60,476 nt of DNA from Actinomycetota bacterium (GTDB taxonomy: Bacteria; Actinomycetota; Thermoleophilia; Gaiellales; F1-60-MAGs149). Position numbers and translations under genes: made by a program. The DNA lies in the NCBI GenBank assembly GCA_016870485.1, contig VGBM01000009.1:1-60476 (forward strand). The letters are read 5' to 3'. Positions 43,220 to 52,193 of the stretch are shown one piece after another; positions within the stretch are counted from its first letter, which is position 1, and each line of letters begins with the position of its first letter. The notes beneath the pieces are model-generated. The model was not told the origin of the DNA and searched no databases. It worked only from the letters and a program-made list of their open reading frames with translations.

Positions 43220-44500
43220 TCAGCCCGCGGGGGTCGCGGGCGGCAGGGTGGTCAGCACGATCCGCGCCTGGCGGTCGAGCAGGCGCGCGAAGCGCCGCTG
43301 CTCGGCCGGGTCGAGCGGGGCGAGCCGCGACGAGTAGAGCGACGCGCGCAGGAGGAACGGCCCGCGCCGCCACCAGAGGTCCGAGTAGTTGCGCCCGCCG
43401 GGGCCGCGCACCTCGACCGCGTCGCCGAGGCCGGCCACGCGCACGGGCAGGCCGTCGCGCTCGGTGCGGACGACCCGGAGCGCGCGGGCCGCGCGGCGCG
43501 CGTCTGGGTAGTGCTGCCCGGCGAGCTCGTAGCGGGCCAGGATCAGGCCCTGGATGCGGATCACCTGGCGATGGGTGCCGAGCAGGCCGAGCCGCGAGAA
43601 GGCGACGTCGAGGCTGGGCGCGGCCTGCCAGCCGCGCAGGGGGTCGGCGGTGGCGCCGCTCGCCCGCTCGGCGGTGCGGTAGCCGCCGGGCAGGAGCAGG
43701 TCGGGGATGCGCAGCGCCGCGACGCGGCCGATCGGCGTGAGGTCGGGCGGGGCGGGGGCCGGCGCGGACTCGGGCTCCTGCTCGCGCGCCTCGCGGTCGA
43801 TCAGCGCGGTCAGGGCGACGTGCGCCGCCTGCACGCCGGCGGTGTCCCGCTGGGGGATCGCCCAGGAGGACTGGATCAGGAGGCGGCCGCGCACCCAGAA
43901 GAGCTCCTGGATGCCCGCCTCCACCGTGCCCTTGAGGCCCGCGAGCGGCGCGTAGTCCGAGGGCGCGGCGTGGAGGCCCATCATGTCGCGGTAGGCGCGG
44001 AAGGCGCGCTGCGCGCCCTCCGGCGAGCGGAAGGCCCAGACCACCAGGCCGAGGCGGCCCTTCTGGCCCGTCACCCGCTGGAACGACTGGGCGCGGCCGA
44101 GGACGAAGCCGGACTCGAAGAACTCGACCGAGCGCGACGAGAACGGGGCCTGGCCGGGCAGCGGCACCCGGAACACGGCGTCCGCCTGAGGCGGGCTGAC
44201 GAGGTCGAAGGCGTTCGGGATGATCTCGAGGCCGAGCCCTTCGGCGTCCGCGTCCGTCGGGAATAGCGACGGCAGGCGCTCCTCCTCGCGCTGGACGTCG
44301 GCGAGGTAGTCGAGGTGGCGCTGGAGCCCGGCGTCGATGGTCGTGTCGACGTCCGCGAAGGCGACGGCCGTGAGCGGGGTGCGGTCGCGCAGCGCCTGCA
44401 CCTGCAGGGCCGCGAGGCCGAGGAGCGCGAGCCCGCCCACGACGAGCAGCGCCTCGAGGGCGAGGAAGCGGCGTCGGTAGGGTGCGTGGCCCGGGGCCAT
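43220..44500 (-). CDS. Membrane-anchored protein of unknown function
   Basis: A 426-residue protein with RRRFLALEALLVVGGLALLGL near the start, a single anchor or uncleaved signal, and an external C-terminal domain of about 390 residues. The rest has two similar-length halves separated by a Pro/Glu-rich linker (EPESAPAPAPPD). I do not recognise the family. It heads the group that continues with RDD and the secreted protein; together these suggest an envelope function unrelated to the catabolic genes. Confidence 0.8.
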   Translation of the reverse strand: MAPGHAPYRRRFLALEALLVVGGLALLGLAALQVQALRDRTPLTAVAFADVDTTIDAGLQRHLDYLADVQREEERLPSLFPTDADAEGLGLEIIPNAFDLVSPPQADAVFRVPLPGQAPFSSRSVEFFESGFVLGRAQSFQRVTGQKGRLGLVVWAFRSPEGAQRAFRAYRDMMGLHAAPSDYAPLAGLKGTVEAGIQELFWVRGRLLIQSSWAIPQRDTAGVQAAHVALTALIDREAREQEPESAPAPAPPDLTPIGRVAALRIPDLLLPGGYRTAERASGATADPLRGWQAAPSLDVAFSRLGLLGTHRQVIRIQGLILARYELAGQHYPDARRAARALRVVRTERDGLPVRVAGLGDAVEVRGPGGRNYSDLWWRRGPFLLRASLYSSRLAPLDPAEQRRFARLLDRQARIVLTTLPPATPAG

Positions 44501-44537
44501 GACTGTTCTTCGCAGTCTAGGCCGCACGGGTCGACGC

Positions 44538-44568
44538 CGGTCGGCGGGGCGCGGGGCCCCGCCGACCG
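44538..44568 (-). terminator. 13-bp hairpin after the dihydropyrimidinase gene
   Basis: CGGTCGGCGGGGC (44538-44550) pairs perfectly with GCCCCGCCGACCG (44556-44568), loop GCGGG. It starts 9 bases after the dihydropyrimidinase stop on the minus strand. No T tract, as often in very GC-rich genomes. Confidence 0.6.
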
Positions 44569-44577
44569 CTCCTCGGG

Positions 44578-45975
44578 TCAGCCCGCGACGTCGCCCTGCA
44601 GCGCCACGTCGAACGGCCGGCGCTTGAGGAACCGGCCGTGGCCGGGCTGGGTCTTGATCTCGCCGCGGTCGAAGACCACGCTGCCGCGGCAGAGCGTGCT
44701 GCGCACGGAGCCCGCGACGGTCCGGCCGTCGAAGAGGTCGTAGTCGACGTTCATGAACGACGTCTCTGTCGAGAACGTGAACGGCTGGGCCGGATCGAAG
44801 ATCACGACGTCGGCGTCCATGCCGGGGCTGATCGCGCCCTTCGTGGTGATGCCGAAGGTCTTCGCGATCGCCGTCGAGCAGATGTCGACGAGGCGGTTCA
44901 TCGAGATCCGCCCCTCCCTGACGCCGTGCTCCCACATCAGGGGCAGGCGGTGCTGGATGCAGGCGAGGCCGTTCGGGATCTTCGAGAAGTCGTCCTTGCC
45001 GAGCGCCTTCTGGGAGTCGTCGAACGGGCAGTGGTCCGTCGAGATCGACTGCAGGTGGCCGTACTTGAGGCAGTCCCACATGAAGGGCTGGTGGACGGCG
45101 TCGCGGATCGGCGGCGAGCAGACGAAGCGGGCGCCCGCGGGGGCGGGCCGCTCGAGGTCGGTGATGTCGGTGAACAGGTACTGGATGCAGGTCTCGCCGT
45201 AGGCGGCGACCCCGCGGGCGCGGCCCGCGATGATCTCCTCGGCGGCCGACGGGCACGAGACGTGCACGATGAAGACCGGCGCGCCGGCCTGCTCGGCGAA
45301 GCGGACCGCGCGGCCCGTCGCCTCCGCCTCGACCCACTCGGGGCGCGTGCGGGCGTGCCAGATCGGCGCCGTGTCGCCGCGCCCGAGGGCCTCGGCGACC
45401 AGCCGGTCGATGATCCAGCCGTTCTCGGCATGGACCTGCACGAGCCCGCCGTGCTCCTTCGACTCCTCAAGCACGCGCATGAAGAGGTCGTCCGTGATCA
45501 TCAGGACGTTCTTGTAGGCGAGGAAGACCTTGAAGGACGAGACGCCCTGGTCGACCATCTTCGGCATGTCCCTGAACGTGCCCTCGTCGGAGCGCGTCAC
45601 GGCCATGTGGAAGCCGTAGTCGACGTGGGCGGTGCCCTCGGCGCGGCCCATCCACTGGTCGAGCGAGGACTGCAGCCCGCCGTCCTCCATCTGCAGGGCG
45701 AAGTCGACGATCGCGGTCACGCCGCCCGCGGCCGCGGCCTGCGTGCCCGTGTTGTAGTCGTCGGCCGTGGTCGTGCCGCCGAACGGCATCGACATGTGGG
45801 TGTGGTTGTCGATCAGGCCGGGAAGCAGGTAGCAGCCCGTGGCGTCGATCTCCTCGGCGCCCTCCACGGGCCCGATCTGGCCGACGGCGACGATCTGCTC
45901 GCCGTCGACCAGCACGTCGCCCTTCACCGTCTCGCGCGCGTTCACGACGGTGCCGCCGCGGATCGCCTTCTTCAT
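44578..45975 (-). CDS. Dihydropyrimidinase / D-hydantoinase
   Basis: A 465-residue cyclic-amidohydrolase. All metal ligands are present: HxH in NHTHMSM, carboxylated Lys in SSFKVFLAYKN, His in VHAENG and VHVSCP, and Asp in STDHCPF. It opens dihydrouracil or 5-substituted hydantoins to the N-carbamoyl amino acids. GAGGAGAGAA lies just before ATG 45975. It is monocistronic, with a terminator after it. It is probably the true hydantoinase of the window, unlike the degraded 24127 paralogue. Divergent from an EamA exporter, across a 108-base region. Confidence 0.94.
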   Translation of the reverse strand: MKKAIRGGTVVNARETVKGDVLVDGEQIVAVGQIGPVEGAEEIDATGCYLLPGLIDNHTHMSMPFGGTTTADDYNTGTQAAAAGGVTAIVDFALQMEDGGLQSSLDQWMGRAEGTAHVDYGFHMAVTRSDEGTFRDMPKMVDQGVSSFKVFLAYKNVLMITDDLFMRVLEESKEHGGLVQVHAENGWIIDRLVAEALGRGDTAPIWHARTRPEWVEAEATGRAVRFAEQAGAPVFIVHVSCPSAAEEIIAGRARGVAAYGETCIQYLFTDITDLERPAPAGARFVCSPPIRDAVHQPFMWDCLKYGHLQSISTDHCPFDDSQKALGKDDFSKIPNGLACIQHRLPLMWEHGVREGRISMNRLVDICSTAIAKTFGITTKGAISPGMDADVVIFDPAQPFTFSTETSFMNVDYDLFDGRTVAGSVRSTLCRGSVVFDRGEIKTQPGHGRFLKRRPFDVALQGDVAG

Positions 45976-46013
45976 CGTTCTCTCCTCGCCTGCCGGGGGG
46001 CCTACAGGCCGCG

Positions 46014-46019
46014 ATGATA
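46014..46019 (-). promoter_or_regulatory. Possible -10 box for the dihydropyrimidinase gene
   Basis: TATCAT on the minus strand, 38 bases before ATG 45975, with a weak -35 (TGGATT) 16 bases further upstream. Confidence 0.3.
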
Positions 46020-46058
46020 GCCGCGCTCGGCGGGAAATCCACGTCCGCCGTGGGTATC

Positions 46059-46077
46059 CCCCCGCGGGGGCTATGGT
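46059..46077 (+). promoter_or_regulatory. Palindrome and -10 box before the EamA gene
   Basis: CCCCCGCGGGGG (46059-46070) is a 12-base palindrome immediately followed by the -10-like TATGGT (46072-46077). ATG 46084 is 6 bases further, so the transcript is probably leaderless and the palindrome, if bound, would block it. Confidence 0.35.
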
Positions 46078-46083
46078 GCCCGC

Positions 46084-46959
46084 ATGGAGGCGGTGGGGCT
46101 GGGGCTGCTGGCGGGGGCGCTGTTCGGCCTGCTCACGGTGCTCGTGCGGCGGGGCATCATGCGCGCCCCCGACCCCGTCGCCGGCAGCGTGGTGCTGATC
46201 GGCCTCGCGCTCGCCGTCGACCTCGTCGCCACGCTGGCCTCCGGCAAGGGCGGCGACCTCGTCGACGCCCATGCCGCGCTCGCGTACCTCCTGATCGGGC
46301 TCGTCGCGCCGGGCCTGTCGCAGATCGTGTTCATGCTGGCCGTGCGCGACGCGGGCGCGAGCCGCGTCGCGATCATGATCGGCACCGCGCCGCTCCTGGC
46401 CACCGTGATCGCCGTCGGCTTCCGCGACGAGCCGCTCAAGGCGGGGCTCGTGGCGGGCACCGCCCTGATCGTCGTGGGCGGGGCCAGCCTGGCCTGGGAG
46501 CGCGCGCTGCCCGCGGGCTTCCGGACGCGCGGGCTGGTGCTCGGCTTCGCCTGCGCGCTGCTCTTCGCGACGCGCGACAACGCGATGCGGATCGCGGGCC
46601 TCGAGACCGACATGGACGCGCGCGCCGCCACCAGCTGGACCCTGCTCGGGGCCCTCGTCGCGGTGGCGGGCTTCGCGGCCGTCACGCGCCGGGGTGCCCT
46701 ACCCGGCCAGATCGCCGGGCTGTGGCGCGCCTACCTGCCCGCGGGCCTCGTCTTCGGGCTCGCCTACGCCACCCTCACGATCGCCCTGTCGGTCGGCACG
46801 GTGACGGTGTTCGCGCCGCTCAACGCGATGCAGTCCCTGTGGACCGTCCTCTTCGCGTGGTTCCTGATCGGCCGCGCGGGCGACGCGATCGGCGCGCGCG
46901 TGATCGGCGCGATGGCGCTCGTCGTGGCGGGCGGGATCCTGATCGGGATCTTCCGCTAG
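46084..46959 (+). CDS. EamA/DMT family transporter
   Basis: A 291-residue protein with about ten hydrophobic segments and the internal duplication of EamA transporters; the second half ends with TVTVFAPLNAMQSLWTVLFAWFL. The family exports or imports amino acids and metabolites, often as exporters of surplus. A leaderless start at ATG 46084 is likely. It sits opposite the dihydropyrimidinase and may move its substrate or product. Confidence 0.9.
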   Translation: MEAVGLGLLAGALFGLLTVLVRRGIMRAPDPVAGSVVLIGLALAVDLVATLASGKGGDLVDAHAALAYLLIGLVAPGLSQIVFMLAVRDAGASRVAIMIGTAPLLATVIAVGFRDEPLKAGLVAGTALIVVGGASLAWERALPAGFRTRGLVLGFACALLFATRDNAMRIAGLETDMDARAATSWTLLGALVAVAGFAAVTRRGALPGQIAGLWRAYLPAGLVFGLAYATLTIALSVGTVTVFAPLNAMQSLWTVLFAWFLIGRAGDAIGARVIGAMALVVAGGILIGIFR

Positions 46960-46969
46960 GCGCGGGCGC

Positions 46970-46975
46970 TACGGT
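46970..46975 (+). promoter_or_regulatory. -10 box of a probably leaderless transcript (46982 gene)
   Basis: TACGGT ends 6 bases before GTG 46982, with no ribosome-binding site. Confidence 0.4.
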
Positions 46976-46981
46976 GGGCCC

Positions 46982-47605
46982 GTGCCCGTCGTCGACGCCT
47001 CCGAGCTGCCGGGCCGGCGCGCCTACCGCCTGCTCGTCGACTGCGTCGTGCCGCGCCCGATCGCCTGGGTCAGCACGGTCGACGACGCGGGCGCGGCCAA
47101 CCTCGCGCCCTTCTCGTTCTTCCAGGCGGTGGGGGCGGAGCCGCCGAGCGTGATCGTGTCGATCGGCCGGCACCGCGACGGCGCCTTCAAGGACACCGGC
47201 GTCAACCTGCGCGCCACCGGCGAGTGCGTCGTCAACGTGGTCACCGACGACCTCGCCGAGGCGATGAACCTGACCGCGGGCGAGTACCCGTTCGGCGTCG
47301 ACGAGATGGCCCGCGCCGGGCTCACGCCCGTCCCGTGCCGGCACGTCGCCCCGCCGCGCGTGGCCGAGTCGCCGGTGGCGCTCGAGTGCCGCCTAACGCA
47401 GGAGGTGCCGATCGGCGACACCGAGAACGCCTACTTCGTCGCCGTGCTCGAGGTCGTCGCCTTCCACGTCGCCGACGGGCTCTACGACGACGGCCGCATC
47501 GACCCGCGCCGGCTGCGCCCGCTCGGCCGCCTCGGCGGCAACGCCTACAGCCACCCGGGCGAGGTGTTCGAGCTGGAGCGGCCGCCCTCCGAGCGGCCGC
47601 ACTAG
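46982..47605 (+). CDS. Flavin reductase-like, FMN-binding split-barrel protein
   Basis: A 207-residue split-barrel protein of the flavin reductase-like group. PRPIAWVSTVDDAGAANLAPFSFF is the FMN-contact region, and GECVVNVV a later strand. Members give reduced flavin to oxygenases or bind FMN for other redox steps. It may serve the monooxygenase encoded at 58544, but that distance makes it a guess. GTG 46982 is used. It is followed by two hairpins before the convergent operon. Confidence 0.9.
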   Translation: MPVVDASELPGRRAYRLLVDCVVPRPIAWVSTVDDAGAANLAPFSFFQAVGAEPPSVIVSIGRHRDGAFKDTGVNLRATGECVVNVVTDDLAEAMNLTAGEYPFGVDEMARAGLTPVPCRHVAPPRVAESPVALECRLTQEVPIGDTENAYFVAVLEVVAFHVADGLYDDGRIDPRRLRPLGRLGGNAYSHPGEVFELERPPSERPH

Positions 47606-47612
47606 CCCGCGG

Positions 47613-47645
47613 CCCCGCGCCTGCGGGGACCCCCGCGCTCGGGGG
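47613..47645. terminator. Two consecutive hairpins between convergent operons
   Basis: CCCCGC (47613-47618)/GCGGGG (47623-47628) and CCCCCG (47630-47635)/CGGGGG (47640-47645) are tandem 6-bp hairpins with 4-base loops, between the flavin reductase stop and the UbiA stop. Likely bidirectional terminator. Confidence 0.55.
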
Positions 47646-47662
47646 CGGGCGTCCCGCGCTCC

Positions 47663-48469
47663 TCAGCCGAGCGCGAGGGCGAGCGCGATCGCGGCCACGT
47701 CGAGCCCGACGAGCGCGAGGAGCGCGTGGAACGCGGACGCCCGGCCCGAGCGGGCGAGGAGGGCGGCGGCGAGCCAGGCGAGGGCGATGACGGCGGCCAG
47801 CCACGGCTGGCGGGCCAGCGCTTCGACGGCGACGATGCCGGTGCCCGCGCCGGTCAGCGCCCAGCACAGCAGCGCCGCGCGGCGCTCGCCGAGCGAGACC
47901 GCGAGGCCGCCGACGCCGGCGGCGCGGTCGCGGGCGACGTCCGGGAGGGCGTTTGCGAGGTGCGCCCCGACGGCCGTGATCGCGAAGGCCGCCGTCAGCC
48001 AGAGCGGCGCCCCCGGCTCGCCGAGGCCCACCGCGAGGAACCCCGGCAGGGCCCCGAAGGCCAGTGCGTAGGGCAGCCACGAGAGCGGCGTGCGGCTCAG
48101 CCCGAGCGTGTAGATCCAGCCCCAGGCGACGGCCCAGACGTGCAGGGAGCCGCCGAGCCAGCCGGCGGCGAGCCAGCTCAGGGCCGCGCTCGCGGCGAGC
48201 GCGGCGAGCGCGGCGGCCCACAGGGCGCGCGGGGCGATCAGGCCCGCCACGACGGGCTTCGCGGAGCGGGCCTGGGCGCGGTCGAGGTCGGCGTCCTTGG
48301 CGTCGTTGACCCAGCCGACCGACAGCTGGCCCGTGAGGACGGCGAGCCCGACCAGCGCGAGGCCGCCGCCGCGCCAGCCGAGGATCGCGCCGAAGGCGCA
48401 GACCAGCGCCGTGACGGCGAGGGTGGGGGCGGGATGGCAGGCGCGCGCGAGACCGCGCGGCGCGCTCAC
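47663..48469 (-). CDS. UbiA family prenyltransferase
   Basis: A 268-residue membrane protein with eight or so hydrophobic segments. The first Asp-rich motif is VNDAKDADLDRAQARSAKP (NDxxDxxxD) and the second is DVARDRAAG, both needed for Mg2+-prenyl diphosphate binding. It attaches a prenyl chain to an aromatic or other acceptor. GTG 48469 overlaps the hyuB stop, so it belongs to the hydantoinase operon, an unexpected partner. Homologues act in quinone, heme and chlorophyll pathways; none of those genes is nearby. Confidence 0.88.
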   Translation of the reverse strand: MSAPRGLARACHPAPTLAVTALVCAFGAILGWRGGGLALVGLAVLTGQLSVGWVNDAKDADLDRAQARSAKPVVAGLIAPRALWAAALAALAASAALSWLAAGWLGGSLHVWAVAWGWIYTLGLSRTPLSWLPYALAFGALPGFLAVGLGEPGAPLWLTAAFAITAVGAHLANALPDVARDRAAGVGGLAVSLGERRAALLCWALTGAGTGIVAVEALARQPWLAAVIALAWLAAALLARSGRASAFHALLALVGLDVAAIALALALG

Positions 48470-50133
48470 GCGACGCCGTCGGCCCGGTCGGCCTCGGCGG
48501 CGGCCGGGTCGCGCTCGGCCGCCGGGCCGTAGCCGCCGCCCGAGGGGCCGAGCATCCGCACGCGGTCGCCGGCCTTGGCCTTGCGGTACGGGAACTTGCT
48601 CGGCAGCTCCTCCTCGCGGTCCGTGCCCGGGTTGAGCAGGATCCGGCCGGGCGTGCCGTCCTCGCCCCCGAACAGCCCCGGCGGGCGCCAGACCGAGCCC
48701 TCGCCCTCGAGCGAGAAGCCCGTCTCCTCCAGGAACTCGATCTCGCGGATCGAGCCGAGCCCGCCGCGCCACGTGCCCGCCCCGCCCGAGCCCTCGCGCA
48801 GCTCGTACTGCGTGACCCGGAGCGGGTAGTGCGACTCGATGTCCTCGATCGGGTTGTTGCGGGTGTTGGCGTAGAGGGTGTCGACGGCGTCCATGCCGTC
48901 CTTGCCGCGGCGCGCGCCGTAGCTGCCCTCGTGGATGTCCATGTAGACCCAGTGCCCGCCGTCTCTCAAGCCGGAGTAGGAGATGATCCGGAGCGTGCCC
49001 GTGCCCGCCGAGACGGCGTCGGGGAGGATCGGGGCGAGCGCCCGCATCAGGGTGTCGGCGACGAGGTTGCCGCCGGAGAAGCGCGCGATCGTGGGGGCGG
49101 GGAAGCGCGGGTTGGCGAGGCAGCCCTCGGGCGCCGTGATCGTGATCGCCCGGAACAGGCCCGAGTTGGTCGGCACCGGGTCGTGGGTGTCGGTGTCGAG
49201 CAGGATCGAGCGCAGCGCCACCCAGACCGCGAGGTCGACGGTGCCGACGAACGGCATGTTGAGGGGCAGGTCGATCTGCTCGGAGGTGCCGGCGAGGTCC
49301 ACGGTCAGCTCGTCGCCCTTGACGGTCACGGCGACCCGGATCCGCAGGTCGCGGTAGCGCGGGTCGGGGTGGTCGGGGTAGCCGTCGAGGAGGCCCTCGG
49401 CCGCGTACGTGCCGTCCGGCAGCCTCGCGATCTCGCGGCGCAGCATCCGGTCCGAGTAGTCCATCACGTCGGCGCAGGCCAGCCGGAACGTCTCGAGGCC
49501 GTGGTGGGCGATCAGCTCGGCCATCCGCTCGGCGCCGATCTTCGCCGCGGTCACCTGCGCCTCCATGTCCCCGACCACGAGGTGGGGGGCGCGCACGTTG
49601 TCGCGGATCAGCTGCCAGAGGACCTCGTTCGGGCGGCCCTCGTCCTCGATCTTGAGGGCGTTGAAGTGGAGGCCCTCGGCGTAGGCGTCGCCGGCGTCGA
49701 CGATGCCGCAGGTGCCGGGCGTGAGCGCGCCGAGGTCGAGGTGGTGCGCGGTCGTGCCGGAGAAGCCGACCAGCTCGCCCCGGTGGAAGACGGGCACGAT
49801 GAGGCCGACGTCCGGCTGGTGCGAGGCGCCGTAGTAGGGGTGGTTGTGGATCACCACGTCGCCGGGCCGCCAGCCGAGGCCGAGCTCCGCGAAGCGGCGC
49901 TCGATGCCCTGCACGTAGCCGGGGATCGGCCCGGACTGCAGCGGCGTCGACTGCACCGACTCGCAGAGCTGGTTGGCGTCCGCGTCGCAGAGCGCGCAGC
50001 CGAAGTCCTCCGACTCGCGGATGATCGACGAGTACGACATGCGCGCCAGCTTGTGGCCCATCTCGACCGCGATCGAGTCGAGGCCGCCGGCGATCACCGC
50101 GGTGGTGACGGGGTCGAGCCGGGCCGCGCTCAC
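48466..50133 (-). CDS. hyuB: Hydantoinase B subunit (HyuB family), second copy
   Basis: A 555-residue HyuB, close to the usual family length and shorter than the first copy (649). LDPVTTAVIAGGLDSIAVEMGHKL begins the protein; RDNVRAPHLVVGDMEAQVTAAKIG and the GSGGAGTWRGGLGSIREIEF end region are landmarks. Starts with GTG inside the hyuA stop and overlaps the UbiA gene. Should form the ATP-dependent amide hydrolase with the HyuA above it. The racemase and amidase upstream point to a 5-substituted cyclic amide. Confidence 0.92.
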   Translation of the reverse strand: MSAARLDPVTTAVIAGGLDSIAVEMGHKLARMSYSSIIRESEDFGCALCDADANQLCESVQSTPLQSGPIPGYVQGIERRFAELGLGWRPGDVVIHNHPYYGASHQPDVGLIVPVFHRGELVGFSGTTAHHLDLGALTPGTCGIVDAGDAYAEGLHFNALKIEDEGRPNEVLWQLIRDNVRAPHLVVGDMEAQVTAAKIGAERMAELIAHHGLETFRLACADVMDYSDRMLRREIARLPDGTYAAEGLLDGYPDHPDPRYRDLRIRVAVTVKGDELTVDLAGTSEQIDLPLNMPFVGTVDLAVWVALRSILLDTDTHDPVPTNSGLFRAITITAPEGCLANPRFPAPTIARFSGGNLVADTLMRALAPILPDAVSAGTGTLRIISYSGLRDGGHWVYMDIHEGSYGARRGKDGMDAVDTLYANTRNNPIEDIESHYPLRVTQYELREGSGGAGTWRGGLGSIREIEFLEETGFSLEGEGSVWRPPGLFGGEDGTPGRILLNPGTDREEELPSKFPYRKAKAGDRVRMLGPSGGGYGPAAERDPAAAEADRADGVA

Positions 50134-52193
50134 GCCGCCCGCTCCCGGGTCAGGATCAGGTTGCCGGCGGGGTCGGCGACGGCCGACCAGCCGGGCGGCA
50201 CCACCGTGGTGGTGTCGGCGTGCAGCACGATCGCGGGGCCGGGGAAGGCCGCCCCGACGGGCAGGTGCGGGCGCTCGTAGAAGGGCGCGTCGTGCGCGAC
50301 GAGGCCCGCGGGGCCGGGGAAGCGGACGGGCCGGGTGGCCACGAGGGCGTTCGCGAGGTCGCCGGAGGGGACGGGCAGCCGGTCGACGGTCGGGCGCCGG
50401 CCCGTCGCCGTGACGCGGGCGTTGACGATCTCGATCGGGTCGCCGTGCGCCTTGCCGTACTCCTTGGCGTGCAGCGCGTGGAAGCGCTCGAGCGCCGCCG
50501 CGGCGAACGGGCCCGGGGCGAGCGGGACGCGCAGCTCGTAGCCCTGGCCGACGTAGCGGCAGTCGAGCGCGCGCTGCACCTCGATGTCCGCGTCGTCGAC
50601 GCCGTCGGCGTGCAGCCAGCCGCGCAGGGTCGCCTCGAGCTCGTCGAGCTCGCGGTTGACGCGGTCCGCGTCGACCGCGCCCTCGACCATGAAGACGGTG
50701 CGCATCAGGTCGTACTTGAGGTCGCTGGTGAGCAGGCCGTTGGCGGAGGTGATGCCCGGGAACGGCGGCACCAGCACCTCGGGCACGCCGAGGAGCTCCG
50801 CCACCTCGGCCGCGTGCAGGGGCCCCGCGCCGCCGAACGCCACGAGGGCGAAGTCGCGCGGGTCGTGGCCCTTCTCGATCGTGCGCGAGCGGATCGCGCG
50901 GGCCATGTTCGCGTTCGCGATGGTGAGGATGCCCTGGGCCGCGTCGAGCGGGTCCATCCCGAGCTCGCCCGCGAGCGGCGCGATGACGGCCTCGGCGGCG
51001 GCCCGGTCGAGGCGCATGCGCCCGCCGAGGAAGCGCTCCGGGTCGAGCCGGCCGAGCACGAGGTGCGCGTCGGAGATCGTGGGCTCCGTGCCGCCGTGCC
51101 CGTAGCAGGCCGGGCCGGGGCGGGCCTTGGCGCTGCGCGGGCCGACGCGGAAGGCGCCGCCCTCGTCGACGAAGGCGATCGAGCCGCCGCCCGCGCCGAT
51201 CGCGTGCACGTCGAGCATCGGCACGAGCAGGGGGTAGCCGCCGACCCAGGTGTCGCGGGCGGAGGCCTCGGCGACGCCGTCGGGGGTGACGATGCCGATG
51301 TCCGCAGAGGTGCCGCCGACGTCGAAGGTGATCAGCCGGTCGCGGCCCGACAGCGCCCCCGCCCACTGGCCGCCGAGGATGCCGGCGGCGGGCCCCGACA
51401 GGAGCAGGGTGACGGGCCGCTCGGCGGCGGCGCGGACGCTGGCCACGCCGCCCGACGACATCATCACGTGCAGCTCGCCCTCGACGCCCGCGCCCTTCAG
51501 GGCCGCGTCGAGGCGCTCGAGGTAGCGGCCCGTGCCCGGGCCGACGAAGGCGCTCATCAGCGCCGTGGTGAAGCGCTCGAACTCCCGGAACTGCGGCACG
51601 ATCCCGGCCGAGGTGGTGACGAACGCGTCGGGCATGACCTCGCGCACGATCTGCGCGGCGCGCTCCTCGTGGGCCGGGTTGAGGTACGAGAAGAGGAAGC
51701 AGACGGCGACGGCCCCGACGCCGTCGGCCCGCAGCGCCTCGGCGGCGGCGCGCACCTCGTCCTCGGCGAGCGGCACGACGACCGCGCCGGTCGGCGGGGC
51801 GATCCGCTCGGCGACGACGTGGCGGTGGCGGCGCTTCGCGAAGGGCCGCGCCTGCCAGGGGATGTCCTGCACGACGCTGTAGTGCTGGGGGCGCTGGTGG
51901 CGGCCGATGTGCACGACGTCGCGGAACCCGCGCGTCGTGATCAGCCCGACCTCGGCGCCCTCGAACTCGAGGACGGCGTTGGTGGCCACGGTGGTGCCGT
52001 GGAAGACGCCCGTCACCGCGGCCGGGCCGATGCCGGCCATTCGGCACAGCTCGACGAGCCCCTCGACCATCGCCTGCTCGGGCGCGGCGGGCGTCGAGGG
52101 CACCTTGTGCACGTGGACGGCCCCCGCCATCTGGTCGAACAGCATCAGGTCCGTGAAGGTGCCGCCGATGTCGACGCCGACGACGCGGCTCAC
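50130..52193 (-). CDS. hyuA: Hydantoinase A subunit (HyuA family), second copy
   Basis: A 687-residue HyuA with GVDIGGTFTDLM, TFDVGGTSADIG, LLLSGPAAGILGG and GAGGGSIAFVDEGG, the ATP-site motifs. The first copy is only broadly similar, so the two hydrolases probably have different substrates. Its start overlaps the racemase stop and its stop overlaps the hyuB start. It is the fifth gene of the 47663-55539 operon. Confidence 0.92.
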   Translation of the reverse strand: MSRVVGVDIGGTFTDLMLFDQMAGAVHVHKVPSTPAAPEQAMVEGLVELCRMAGIGPAAVTGVFHGTTVATNAVLEFEGAEVGLITTRGFRDVVHIGRHQRPQHYSVVQDIPWQARPFAKRRHRHVVAERIAPPTGAVVVPLAEDEVRAAAEALRADGVGAVAVCFLFSYLNPAHEERAAQIVREVMPDAFVTTSAGIVPQFREFERFTTALMSAFVGPGTGRYLERLDAALKGAGVEGELHVMMSSGGVASVRAAAERPVTLLLSGPAAGILGGQWAGALSGRDRLITFDVGGTSADIGIVTPDGVAEASARDTWVGGYPLLVPMLDVHAIGAGGGSIAFVDEGGAFRVGPRSAKARPGPACYGHGGTEPTISDAHLVLGRLDPERFLGGRMRLDRAAAEAVIAPLAGELGMDPLDAAQGILTIANANMARAIRSRTIEKGHDPRDFALVAFGGAGPLHAAEVAELLGVPEVLVPPFPGITSANGLLTSDLKYDLMRTVFMVEGAVDADRVNRELDELEATLRGWLHADGVDDADIEVQRALDCRYVGQGYELRVPLAPGPFAAAALERFHALHAKEYGKAHGDPIEIVNARVTATGRRPTVDRLPVPSGDLANALVATRPVRFPGPAGLVAHDAPFYERPHLPVGAAFPGPAIVLHADTTTVVPPGWSAVADPAGNLILTRERAA

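Noticed and set aside
48466..52047. 1193-residue minus-strand open frame
   Set aside because: Its second half is the hyuB protein; the first half is a composition-biased frame across hyuA, so only the hyuB part is real.
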